From Burkholderiales bacterium (GTDB taxonomy: Bacteria; Pseudomonadota; Gammaproteobacteria; Burkholderiales; Burkholderiaceae), in contig CANBUA010000082.1 of assembly GCA_947372535.1 (NCBI GenBank), positions 1 through 16,720 of the forward strand: 16,720 nucleotides of DNA. Reading direction: 5' to 3'. Under the pieces are notes generated by a model, which made no database searches, had not been told where the DNA came from, and saw only the letters and a list, made by a program, of their open reading frames with translations. Shown here in pieces: positions 7,676 to 14,267 of this stretch; the first letter of the stretch is position 1; every line of letters begins with the position of its first letter. Position numbers and translations under genes: made by a program.

Positions 7676-8494
7676 TCACCAGCTCAGCGGATCGATGCGG
7701 TAGAACTCACGCAGCTCCCGATACAGCTCGGGCCACTGTTCCGACAACTCGACCGGCCGCTCGAAGAAGGTCTCGGACACCACCGCGAAGAACTCGGCTG
7801 GATCGCTCGCGCCGTAGTGATCGAACAGCGAAGGCAGCCCGGCCTGCGCGTGGGCCTGCAATCGGTTGAACGCATGCCTCATCACCTGTGACCAGCGTTG
7901 GTAACGCTGCCGGCTGGGCAGCAAGGGCGCGCCATTGGCGTGGCCCTTCTCCTGATCGAGTTGGTGCGCAAACTCGTGAATCACCACGTTCTGGGCATCG
8001 TGGGTGTCGGCAGCGCCTTCCAACACGTCTTGCCACGACAGGATCACCTGGCCTTGCGTCCAGGACTGACCCGCCAGCACACGCCGCTCATCCTGCAACA
8101 CCCCGCTGCCATCACCCCTGAGCTCATTGACCACGAAGGCGCCCGGGTAGACCAGCACCTGGCGCAGCTTGGGGTAGTAATCGGTGGGCCGGTTGAGCAG
8201 CAACAGGCAGGCCTGCGCGGCCACGGTTACCCGGACCTCATCGGTGATGACCAGCCCCTGGCAGCCAATGAAGGCCTTCTCGGCCAGGAAGACCTGGATG
8301 TGGGCCTTGAGCTGGCGTTGCAGGTCGGCGGGCAAAGCGCGCACATAAGGCACGCGCCGCCGCAGGATGTCCCGCCACGCAGCCGGGAAAGGCTGATCGC
8401 GCAGACGCTGGCGGCGCCGCTCGATCCATCGAGGCTGAAACACCAGCCAGGCGATCAGCGCCAAGGCCAGGAGGGCTGCAATGAGCATGGGCAC
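7676..8494 (-). CDS. mtfA: MtfA-type zinc-dependent peptidase (M90 family)
   Basis: A 272-residue protein matching the MtfA family in length and order. It has an N-terminal membrane helix (residues about 3-20), a central 'VLVYPGAFVVNE' strand, the zinc motif HEFAH at 173-177 followed by 'LDQEKGHANGAP', and the third ligand in 'SDPAEFFAVVSETFFERP' (Glu234). E. coli MtfA binds the repressor Mlc (DgsA) and has aminopeptidase activity. It lacks the N-terminal helix seen here, so this is an anchored variant and its partner may differ. I took the GTG at 8494 because a GGA lies six bases upstream; the ATG at 8488 is a close alternative with poorer spacing. The gene converges on the M48-pilin gene with 13 bases between stops and diverges from the NUP gene across 166 bases. 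Confidence 0.86.
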   Translation of the reverse strand: MPMLIAALLALALIAWLVFQPRWIERRRQRLRDQPFPAAWRDILRRRVPYVRALPADLQRQLKAHIQVFLAEKAFIGCQGLVITDEVRVTVAAQACLLLLNRPTDYYPKLRQVLVYPGAFVVNELRGDGSGVLQDERRVLAGQSWTQGQVILSWQDVLEGAADTHDAQNVVIHEFAHQLDQEKGHANGAPLLPSRQRYQRWSQVMRHAFNRLQAHAQAGLPSLFDHYGASDPAEFFAVVSETFFERPVELSEQWPELYRELREFYRIDPLSW

Positions 8495-8539
8495 GGCGGA
8501 TCCGATCTGGGGCTGGGCGTTGCGGTATCGCTCTCAGGT

Positions 8540-8633
8540 GGGGCGTGGGGCCGCCCCTTTCAAGGGCGCCCCGGTGGCCGCATGCAGGCCAGGGACTTGC
8601 TTGTGCCTGCTGTCAGCCTTCGGCAAGATGCCG
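8540..8633 (+). promoter_or_regulatory. GC-rich structured leader upstream of the NUP gene
   Basis: GGGGCG (8540-8545), CGCCCC (8552-8557), then GGGCG and CGCCCC in the palindrome around 8564-8572 can pair in alternative ways. A further small hairpin, CGGCA-AGA-TGCCG, lies at 8621-8633, 14 bases before the AGGAGA ribosome site. I do not recognise a known riboswitch, and GC richness alone makes such repeats common. Confidence 0.22.
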
Positions 8634-8660
8634 CAGCCCTCACCGCCAGGAGAACTCAGG

Positions 8661-9722
8661 ATGATCACCCAAAGACTCAAGCGGGCCGCATTGGCCATCG
8701 GTGCCCTGCTGCTGGGCGCCACCGCCACAACCGTCCATGCCCGGGATCCATCCGATCGCTGGGACCGCGAGGTGCGCGAGCCCAAGGTCATGATCATCTC
8801 CATGTTCGGGCCCGAGGGCCAGGTCTGGCTCGACAAGCTTGGTCCGTGGCGCCAGATCAAAGTGCCTGGCCTGTCGCCCGACTACCCGAGCGTCAGCTGC
8901 AACCGCGCCGATGTCTGCGTGATGACCACCGGCATGGGCCACACCAACGCGGCGGTCTCGACCCTGGCGCTGGTGCTCTCGCGCGTGTTCGACCTCTCGC
9001 ACACCTACTTCCTGGTCGCCGGCATCGCGGGCATCAACCCGGAGCTGGGCACGGTCGGCTCGGTGGCCTGGGCGCGCTACCTGGTCGATTTCGGCATCCA
9101 GTGGGAGATCGACGCCCGCGAGATCCCGGCCGGCTGGCCCAGCGGCTACCTGGGCATCAACACCAAGAGCCCGGCCGACAAACCACCCCTGGACTATCGA
9201 ACCGAGGTGTTCCAGCTCAACGAGGCCTTGCTGCAAAAAGCCTTGGCCCTGTCACGCCAGGTGCCCTTGAGCGATGGCCCCGATGCGCAGGCCGCGCGCG
9301 CGCACTTCCCCGTCGCGCCTGCCAACCAGCCACCCACCGTGCTCCAGTGCGACACCCTGGCTGGAGACACCTGGTTCTCCGGCACCTTACTCGGCCAGCG
9401 CGCCACCGAATGGACGCGCTTACTCACCGACGGCAAAGGCGTCTACTGCACCACCCAGCAGGAAGACAACGCCACCTACGAGGCACTCAAGCGGGGCGCG
9501 GCCCTCAAACTGGTCGATCTGGACCGCGTGGCCGTGTTGCGCGGTGGCTCTGATTTCGACCGGCCCTACCCCGGCCAGACCAGCGCCGACAACCTCCTGA
9601 ACTATGCCGCCCAGGGCGGCTTCAACATCACGCTGCAAAACCTCTACCTGGCAGGCAATCCGCTGGTGCAGGCCATCAGCAAGAACTGGCCGGCCTGGCG
9701 GCGCGGCGTGCCTGCGCGATGA
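8661..9722 (+). CDS. Exported purine nucleoside permease (NUP) family protein
   Basis: A 353-residue protein with a clear Sec signal (residues 1-27, ending TTVHA). The mature part begins with the NUP signature 'EPKVMIISMFGPEGQVWLDKL'. It continues through 'SCNRADVCVMTTGMGHTNAAVSTLALVLS', 'YFLVAGIAGINPELGTVGSVAWARYLVDFGIQWEID', 'TTQQEDNATYEAL' and 'LRGGSDFDRPYPGQTS'. The family is named after a Candida nucleoside permease, but the fold resembles nucleoside phosphorylases (the TGMGHTNA and AGIAG strands). A soluble periplasmic nucleoside-binding or -cleaving enzyme is more plausible than a membrane transporter; no membrane helices are seen after the signal. I chose the ATG at 8661 because AGGAGA (8648-8653) lies seven bases upstream. 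The frame is open further upstream to 8481 but overlaps the leader and mtfA. It converges on the MFS gene with 10 bases between stops. Confidence 0.85.
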   Translation: MITQRLKRAALAIGALLLGATATTVHARDPSDRWDREVREPKVMIISMFGPEGQVWLDKLGPWRQIKVPGLSPDYPSVSCNRADVCVMTTGMGHTNAAVSTLALVLSRVFDLSHTYFLVAGIAGINPELGTVGSVAWARYLVDFGIQWEIDAREIPAGWPSGYLGINTKSPADKPPLDYRTEVFQLNEALLQKALALSRQVPLSDGPDAQAARAHFPVAPANQPPTVLQCDTLAGDTWFSGTLLGQRATEWTRLLTDGKGVYCTTQQEDNATYEALKRGAALKLVDLDRVAVLRGGSDFDRPYPGQTSADNLLNYAAQGGFNITLQNLYLAGNPLVQAISKNWPAWRRGVPAR

Positions 9723-9726
9723 GCGC

Positions 9727-9740
9727 ATCAATCTATTGAT
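9727..9740. terminator. Small hairpin across convergent stop codons
   Basis: ATCAAT-CT-ATTGAT is a perfect 6-base inverted repeat between the NUP stop (ends 9722) and over the MFS stop (9733-9735, minus strand). It could serve both directions, but no T-run follows. Confidence 0.25.
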
Positions 9741-10971
9741 TCTCGCCATCGCTCTGCCTGAAGGCCCGCCACAACGCGATGTCGTAGCCGATCTTCAAGG
9801 CCCCGCACAGCACCAGGGGCGCCGCCAGCCAGCCCGCCGCCAGCAAGGCCCCGCCGATGGCCGGACTCAGGGCCGAGGCCAGGCTGCGCGGCACGGCCGT
9901 GAAACTGGCCGCCGCCGCCCGCTCGCCCGGCGTCACCACGGCCATGACGAAGGCACTGCGCGCCGGCACATCCATTTGAGACAGCAGCGAGCGCAAGAGC
10001 AGCAGGCCCAGCGCGAGCTCCATGCGCGTCGCGAAGGCCGCCGCGATGAGGCAAAGGCTGGCCGGGATGTGCGTGAACACCATGGTGTTGAGCAGGCCCA
10101 CGCGTTGGGCCAGCCTGGGCGCGGCCAGCTGCGACAAGGCCGCGCCCAGGCCCACCCAGAAGAAGAACACGCCCGCCGCACCCAGCGACAAGTCAAAGCG
10201 CTTGAACAGCCAGAGGGCCAGCAAGGCATTGACCACCAGGCCACTGGCAAAGGAATCGACAGAGAACAGCGCCGCCAAGCGCCATACGACACTGCGCGAT
10301 GGCCCCAGCGGCACGCGCATGGGCAACGCCTCATCGAATCGCGGCACCGGCATCTGTCGATACAACAGCCAGACCAGACAACCGATCAGCCCGTACAGCA
10401 CGAACATCAGCCGCAGGGCATCCAGCCGCCCCATCATGAACAGGCCACGCCAGTGATCCGGCAGCCCGGACGCCAGCGCGCCCAACGCCGCAAACAAGGC
10501 GCCGATCAAGCTGTAGCGGGCGAACAGCCCCGTTCGCGCCTGGCCTTGCGCCGCCTCTGCCAGGCGTGCATGCTCCAGCGGCAGGAACACGCTGACATCG
10601 CCCGAGCTAGGGTTGAGCGTTCCCACGAAGCTCACGAGCAAAAGCGGCCAGAAAGCCGAGCCCAGGGCAAACGCGAAGCCAGTGGCCGCCATCAGCACGG
10701 CCGCACCCATCAACAAACGCCGTTGATGAAAGCGATGTCCCCACGCGCCGATGGCCACCGTGGCCACCGCCGAGCCCAGCAAGGTCGTGCTGGCCAACAC
10801 GCCAACTTGCCAAGTACCCAGGCCCAGCGCCAGCAGGTAGGCGGGCAGCAGGATGGCGATGCAGCCATCGGCCAGCGCACGCAAGGCTCGGCCCACCAAC
10901 AAGGGCCACACGCGCCGATCCGCACCCGGCGGTATCAGCAGTCGATGCAGTTCAGTGGGGTGCCAAGACAT
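9733..10971 (-). CDS. MFS transporter, about 12 transmembrane helices
   Basis: A 412-residue, strongly hydrophobic protein with the spacing of a full major facilitator: helix 1 around 'VWPLLVGRALRALADGCIAILLPAYLLALG', the loop-2 type motif 'IGAWGHRFHQRRLL' between helices 2 and 3, a central loop near residue 210, and a second half starting 'RLAALFSVDSFASGLVVNALLALWLF'. The motif 'QMDVPARSAFVMAVVTPGERAAAASFTAVPRSLA' is shared by a group of poorly characterised MFS exporters. The substrate is unknown. I chose the ATG at 10971 (MSWHPTELHR); an upstream in-frame TTG at 10992 has no good ribosome site. The gene is the last of three minus-strand genes (LysR, small exported protein, MFS) with gaps of 46 and 86 bases, so a common transcript is possible but not shown. 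Confidence 0.86.
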   Translation of the reverse strand: MSWHPTELHRLLIPPGADRRVWPLLVGRALRALADGCIAILLPAYLLALGLGTWQVGVLASTTLLGSAVATVAIGAWGHRFHQRRLLMGAAVLMAATGFAFALGSAFWPLLLVSFVGTLNPSSGDVSVFLPLEHARLAEAAQGQARTGLFARYSLIGALFAALGALASGLPDHWRGLFMMGRLDALRLMFVLYGLIGCLVWLLYRQMPVPRFDEALPMRVPLGPSRSVVWRLAALFSVDSFASGLVVNALLALWLFKRFDLSLGAAGVFFFWVGLGAALSQLAAPRLAQRVGLLNTMVFTHIPASLCLIAAAFATRMELALGLLLLRSLLSQMDVPARSAFVMAVVTPGERAAAASFTAVPRSLASALSPAIGGALLAAGWLAAPLVLCGALKIGYDIALWRAFRQSDGENQ

Positions 10972-11057
10972 GGCGCCCAGTTTGACGCACAAGCTCCAGG
11001 GCCTCCCTATTTGTCGGCCTCACGGTAGCAAGCCCATGTGACCGAACCGTGACCGCC

Positions 11058-11516
11058 TCAGGGCGTGGCTTCTTTGCTCAGCAGGCGATCCACCCTGGCC
11101 TGGGCGCGGTTCCTGACGATGAAGCGCTCCAGGCCGCTGACATCCTTCAGGAGTTGCTGGGCCTTGGTCGAGCAGGCGGTCAGCCGGCTCTGCTGCTCGG
11201 CTTTGCCCAGTGTGCGCCATCGCTTCTCAGCGGCCTTGAGCATCTGCGAGGCCTCGGGGTTGCGCAAGCCACGCTTGTAGGCCACTCCGACATAGGCAAA
11301 CCCCAGCTCGGTGTCGCTCAGGATGGCCTGATCACGGGCTGGGGATTTGGGCTGGGCCTGACGTTCAACCACCCGGGCCTCGAAGGCGGCCGCGCACTCG
11401 GACGCTTCCTCGAAAAAGGCTTGCTCGGGCGTCGGCGTCGGCCTGGGCTGCGCCCCGACCAAGCCCGACACCATCATCAGCAAGGCACAGGCGATGGGGA
11501 GAGGGTGAAGGCGCAT
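11058..11516 (-). CDS. Small exported protein of unknown function
   Basis: A 152-residue protein with a Sec signal peptide (residues 1-22, MRLHPLPIACALLMMVSGLVGA). A short Pro/Thr linker and an Ala/Arg/Gln-rich helical mature part follow. Two cysteines ('ASECAAAFEA' and 'RLTACSTKAQQ') could form one disulfide. I do not recognise a named family; small helical periplasmic proteins like this are common and uncharacterised in Burkholderiales. There is no obvious motif for binding or catalysis. The ATG at 11516 is the only start that leaves an intact signal peptide, although the purine-rich ribosome site candidate is about 14 bases away. It sits 46 bases after the LysR stop and 86 bases before the MFS start on the same strand, so it may be co-transcribed with them. 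Confidence 0.72.
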   Translation of the reverse strand: MRLHPLPIACALLMMVSGLVGAQPRPTPTPEQAFFEEASECAAAFEARVVERQAQPKSPARDQAILSDTELGFAYVGVAYKRGLRNPEASQMLKAAEKRWRTLGKAEQQSRLTACSTKAQQLLKDVSGLERFIVRNRAQARVDRLLSKEATP

Positions 11517-11562
11517 GGCGACCGATGGTACTCCCCCTCGGGAAACCCTCGCTCGCGTCGGC

Positions 11563-12471
11563 TCATCCCTGGCGTTGACTGGTCAAGGCATATGCACTGA
11601 GGTGGCTGGCCAGGTGGCGATACAGCGCCATCACGTTCGGGTCTCGCCGCAGATCCCCATGCGTGATCAGCCACATGTCCAGGCTGAAGGTCAACAGCTC
11701 GGGTTGAACCGGGATCAGGTCAGGATTCCGTTGGGCGATGCCGATTTGACACCCCCCGATGCCCAATCCGGCGCGCAGGGCCGCCAACTGCGCCAGGTCG
11801 TTGTCACAGCGAAACTGAAAGTCTTCACGAGTGATGTGCAGCCCCACTTGCTGCGCCAGCTTGATGGCCGTGGGATCGGTGTCGGCCCCAATCAGGGTGT
11901 GCTGGGCCAGGTCCATCACGCTGCGCGGCAGGCCCCGCCGCTTGACGTAGCGCTGGTGCGCGTACATGCCAATGTCGACACGCCCGAGCTTTTTGGCCAT
12001 CAAGGCCTTCTGGGTGGGGCGGACCATGCGCACCGCGATGTCCGCTTCGCGCTTGAGCAGATCATCTTGTTGATTGCTGAGCACCAGTTCGATCGCGATC
12101 AAAGGGTGTTGTGCCTGAAAGCGGGCCAGCAACTCCGGCAGGACTTCGCCACCCATGACCTGGCTGGCCGTGATGCGGACCGTGCCCCGCGCCTGGGCCT
12201 GCTCGCCGCTGGAAAGCCGGGCCGCCTCCTGCACCGCCGACGCCATGGCCTGCGCAGGCCCCAGGAGTTGCTCGGCATGGGCCGTAGGCTTGAGCCCTTC
12301 CGAGGACCGCGTGAACAGCGGGCGGCCCAGCGCAGCTTCGAGGGCATGGATGTGGCGCCCCATGCTGGGCTGGGTCATGCCCAGTGAGCGCGCCGCAGCA
12401 GACAAGCTGCCTTCACGCATCACAGCGAGGAAGGAGCGGTAGAGGTTCCAGTCAGGTGCTTGCATGGCCAT
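11563..12471 (-). CDS. LysR family transcriptional regulator
   Basis: A 302-residue protein of standard LysR length. The N-terminal winged helix-turn-helix covers residues about 8-66: 'NLYRSFLAVMREGSLSAAARSLGMTQPSMGRHIHALEAALGRPLFTRSSEGLKPT'. It is followed by a linker helix and a periplasmic-binding-protein-like effector domain ('GTVRITASQVMGGEVLPELLARFQAQHPLIAIEL' onward; 'ADIAVRM'; 'LGIGGCQIGIAQRNPDLIPVQPE'). The start is ATG at 12471 or the second ATG at 12465; neither has a clear ribosome site. It is divergent from the SDR gene (start 12572), the usual layout for a LysR protein that controls its neighbour. A perfect 7-4-7 dyad overlaps its own start codon, suggesting autorepression. The inducer is unknown. 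Confidence 0.92.
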   Translation of the reverse strand: MAMQAPDWNLYRSFLAVMREGSLSAAARSLGMTQPSMGRHIHALEAALGRPLFTRSSEGLKPTAHAEQLLGPAQAMASAVQEAARLSSGEQAQARGTVRITASQVMGGEVLPELLARFQAQHPLIAIELVLSNQQDDLLKREADIAVRMVRPTQKALMAKKLGRVDIGMYAHQRYVKRRGLPRSVMDLAQHTLIGADTDPTAIKLAQQVGLHITREDFQFRCDNDLAQLAALRAGLGIGGCQIGIAQRNPDLIPVQPELLTFSLDMWLITHGDLRRDPNVMALYRHLASHLSAYALTSQRQG

Positions 12472-12485
12472 ACAGAAATGTATGG
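12468..12485. promoter_or_regulatory. Probable LysR operator dyad
   Basis: CCATACA-GAAA-TGTATGG is a perfect inverted repeat with 7-base arms and a 4-base spacer. It overlaps the start codon of the LysR gene and lies 86 bases before the SDR start. The even symmetry does not fit a strict T-N11-A box, so the assignment to this LysR protein rests on position and on the quality of the dyad. The 86-base remainder up to the SDR gene shows no strong promoter boxes by eye. Confidence 0.5.
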
Positions 12486-12571
12486 TCAGTGTGCATGAAT
12501 AAGCGATGGCTGTATGCAGCGCATGCGCCTAGCATCGGGCATTGCCTCAACCACATCAAGGATGTTCGACC

Positions 12572-13657
12572 ATGGATGGCACGCACCAAGCATCGGCCGC
12601 GGGCACCCCCGCCTTGCTCATCATCGGGGCCACGGGCGGCATCGGGGGGGAAGTGGCCAAGCAGGCACTCGCGCTGGGTTGGCAGGTTCGCGCCCTGACC
12701 CGGCATCTCCTTGCCGAAGGTCAGGTGTCAGGCCACCAAGCAACAGCGCTGCGAGGGCTGGAATGGCGCCAGGGCGATGCCATGTCGATGCCAGACGTGG
12801 TGGCAGCGGCCCAAGGCATGACGTTCATCCTTCATGCCGCCAACCCGCCCGGCTATGTACGCTGGCGGGCGCTGGCCTTGCCGATGCTGTCCAATGCGAT
12901 CGAAGCGGCCCGCAGCAGCGGTGCCCGACTGATCCTGCCAGGCAACGTCTACAACTTCGGCCCCGATGCCGGCGCCTTGGTGAGTGAAACCTCGCCGCAA
13001 CACCCCTTGACCCGCAAAGGGCTGGTCAGGGTGGAGATGGAGGCCATGCTGGCCCAGGCCGCGAAGGCGTCTTCGCCGGTCCGGTCGCTGGTGGTGCGCG
13101 CGGGGGATTTTTTCGGGCCGCACGCGCCGTCGTCTTGGCTGGGTCACCTGCTGGTCAAGCCGGGGCATCCCCTGCGGCGCGTGACCTATCCAGGCCAGGC
13201 CCATGTGGGGCATGCCTGGGCTTATCTGCCGGACCTGGCTGAAGCCATGCTGGCGCTGATGACACTGTCCTTGACCGAACCACAGCGAATGGCCGATGCC
13301 GAAGTGGTCCACTTCGCGGGTCACTGGCTGCCTCATGGCATCGAGATGGCCCGCGCGATCGCCGAGGTCTCAAGCTGCCCCGATCTGCCGATCAAGTCCT
13401 TGCCCTGGGGCCTGCTGAGGTGGTTGAGCCCATTCGTGCCGGTGCTGCGTGAGATGACGGAGATGCGCTACCTGTGGGAGCAACCACTGCAGTTGGACAA
13501 TCGCAAATTGCAGGCCCTGGTGGGGCAGGAACCTCATACGCCCTTGCATGAAGCCTTGCGGCAGACATTGCTGGGGCTGGGGTGCCTGCATGGACCATCA
13601 CCCAGATCATCGGCGCGCGCCAAGGCGCTGACGGAGCCGGTCAGTCCGTTGCGATGA
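12572..13657 (+). CDS. Atypical SDR / NAD(P)-dependent epimerase-like protein with an appended tail
   Basis: A 361-residue protein with an N-terminal Rossmann motif GATGGIG (residues 19-25) in 'ALLIIGATGGIGGEVAKQALALGWQVRALTR', as in extended or atypical SDRs. The usual active-site YxxxK is not seen; the equivalent place reads 'LTRKGLVRVEMEAML', a form known in atypical NAD-dependent epimerase/dehydratase family members. The region 'VRAGDFFGP' and the C-terminal helices support the family. The start is ATG 12572, with AAGGA (12558-12562) nine bases upstream; an in-frame ATG at 12542 is less likely. The natural family end is probably near 'ALRQTLLGLGCL' (residue 339). The last 22 residues come from DNA homologous to the 3' end of the DUF4087-type gene at 16301-16720. 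It is likely controlled by the divergent LysR gene. The substrate is unknown. Confidence 0.85.
   Translation: MDGTHQASAAGTPALLIIGATGGIGGEVAKQALALGWQVRALTRHLLAEGQVSGHQATALRGLEWRQGDAMSMPDVVAAAQGMTFILHAANPPGYVRWRALALPMLSNAIEAARSSGARLILPGNVYNFGPDAGALVSETSPQHPLTRKGLVRVEMEAMLAQAAKASSPVRSLVVRAGDFFGPHAPSSWLGHLLVKPGHPLRRVTYPGQAHVGHAWAYLPDLAEAMLALMTLSLTEPQRMADAEVVHFAGHWLPHGIEMARAIAEVSSCPDLPIKSLPWGLLRWLSPFVPVLREMTEMRYLWEQPLQLDNRKLQALVGQEPHTPLHEALRQTLLGLGCLHGPSPRSSARAKALTEPVSPLR
13594..13657 (+). pseudogene. Remnant of a DUF4087-type gene 3' end, fused to the SDR gene
   Basis: Three blocks align with the 3' end of the gene at 16301-16720: 13594-13612 with 16628-16646 (18 of 19 identical), 13613-13630 with 16649-16666 (16 of 18), and 13631-13650 with 16694-16713 (16 of 20). 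Relative to the intact gene, 2 bases (16647-16648) and 27 bases (16667-16693) are missing. The 27-base loss lies between two short direct repeats (caaggcgttg and caaggccctg), consistent with slippage or recombination. The final residues share a frame: AKALTEPVSPLR here and DKALTEPVNPLQ in the intact protein. The SDR gene uses this piece as its C-terminal tail. Confidence 0.72.
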
Positions 13658-13670
13658 GCACGCCAGCGCT

Positions 13671-14174
13671 TCACCCGATCGTGATGAGGGTGCCCTTGAG
13701 CAGGGCGGCATGGCCTTGGACCGTGTACAGCAAGCCCGGATAGTTGCGCAAGCCAGCCGTGAACTTCAGGGGCAGGCTGCCCGCCGATAAGGACGTGGTG
13801 TGCAGCCCATAGGCCGGATCCAGGATGCAGTATTCCGAACTCTGGTTGAAATGGGTGGTCCGGCCGGCGATGACGATCCAATGCCCCCGGTCCTCACCCT
13901 CCCAGATCACCGCCGCGATGATCGGCTTGGTGGGCGTGACCTTGCGCACCAGGTCCTTCATCTGTGAAGGCGTGCGCCGTTTGTGGAGTTGCGCCTTGAT
14001 GCCCTGGGCCTTCACCATGGCAAAGAGCTCATCGTCCTTTGAGGCCGGGCCGGCAGGCACCGCGTCCGAGCCGCCCGTGATCACTTTCACCATCGCGCAG
14101 CAGTGGTTGCCGCACGTCGTCTCGTCAGGCTGCCTCAGCACGATGTGGTGATGTTGTTCCAGGCAAACGGTCAT
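13671..14174 (-). CDS. Stand-alone C39/papain-like cysteine peptidase
   Basis: A 167-residue protein without signal peptide or membrane helix. It shows the order of a C39-like/papain-like fold: Gln15 (oxyanion hole) and Cys21 in 'LRQPDETTCGNHCCAMV', His98 in 'WEGEDRGHWIVIAG', and Asp119 in 'CILDPAYGLHT'. These would be the catalytic Cys, His and Asp. C39 peptidases usually form the leader-cutting domain of bacteriocin ABC exporters; here there is no transporter part and no visible leader peptide gene. Related stand-alone forms include bacterial effectors and toxins. The start is ATG 14174, preceded by a good AAGGGAA ribosome site and, directly behind that, a long hairpin (14186-14234). It converges on the SDR gene with 13 bases between stops. 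Four further cysteines (4, 25, 26, 116) are unexplained. The fold is fairly sure; the role is not. Confidence 0.75.
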   Translation of the reverse strand: MTVCLEQHHHIVLRQPDETTCGNHCCAMVKVITGGSDAVPAGPASKDDELFAMVKAQGIKAQLHKRRTPSQMKDLVRKVTPTKPIIAAVIWEGEDRGHWIVIAGRTTHFNQSSEYCILDPAYGLHTTSLSAGSLPLKFTAGLRNYPGLLYTVQGHAALLKGTLITIG

Positions 14175-14185
14175 GGGCTTCCCTT

Positions 14186-14234
14186 GTTGATGACTTGGTG
14201 TGCGCCCGAGTTTAGGGCGCGCACCTGGATCAAC
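14186..14234 (-). promoter_or_regulatory. Long imperfect hairpin abutting the cysteine peptidase ribosome site
   Basis: The outer arms are GTTGAT (14186-14191) and ATCAAC (14229-14234). The inner arms are GGTGTGCGCCC (14197-14207) and GGGCGCGCACC (14215-14225), with one G-T pair and a 7-base loop. On the minus strand the structure ends directly before the AAGGGAA ribosome site of the gene starting at 14174, with no T-run after it. It could be a leader regulating translation, an operator, or a processing signal. On the plus strand a run GGGGGTTTT follows about eight bases later, which is too far for a classical terminator. Confidence 0.45.
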
Positions 14235-14267
14235 GACCGGGGGTTTTCGTTGGGCCAGCGTGAGCCG

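Noticed and set aside
3422..8631. The word GCAAGATGC upstream of both the TraB/GumN gene (3422-3430) and the NUP gene (8623-8631)
   Set aside because: The distance to the start codon differs, GCAAGATGC also occurs inside the GH19-like coding sequence near 16121, and the word is short.
570..9740. Hairpins at convergent stop codons as true intrinsic terminators
   Set aside because: The stems are short (6 bases) and lack T-runs; kept only as low-confidence features.
9604..11028. A long plus-strand frame antisense to the MFS gene
   Set aside because: Hydrophilic Gln/Arg/His-rich product, opposite a well formed 12-helix transporter; no ribosome site.
11021..11051. CACGGT/ACCGTG inverted repeat and GGTCAC direct repeats between the small exported gene and the MFS gene
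   Set aside because: Six-base arms with a 19-base gap are expected by chance, and there is no T-run or promoter box nearby.
562..13670. Exactly 13 bases between stop codons at three convergent junctions (562-574, 7663-7675, 13658-13670)
   Set aside because: The three spacers are not alike in sequence, and a fourth convergent junction has 10 bases; most likely coincidence.
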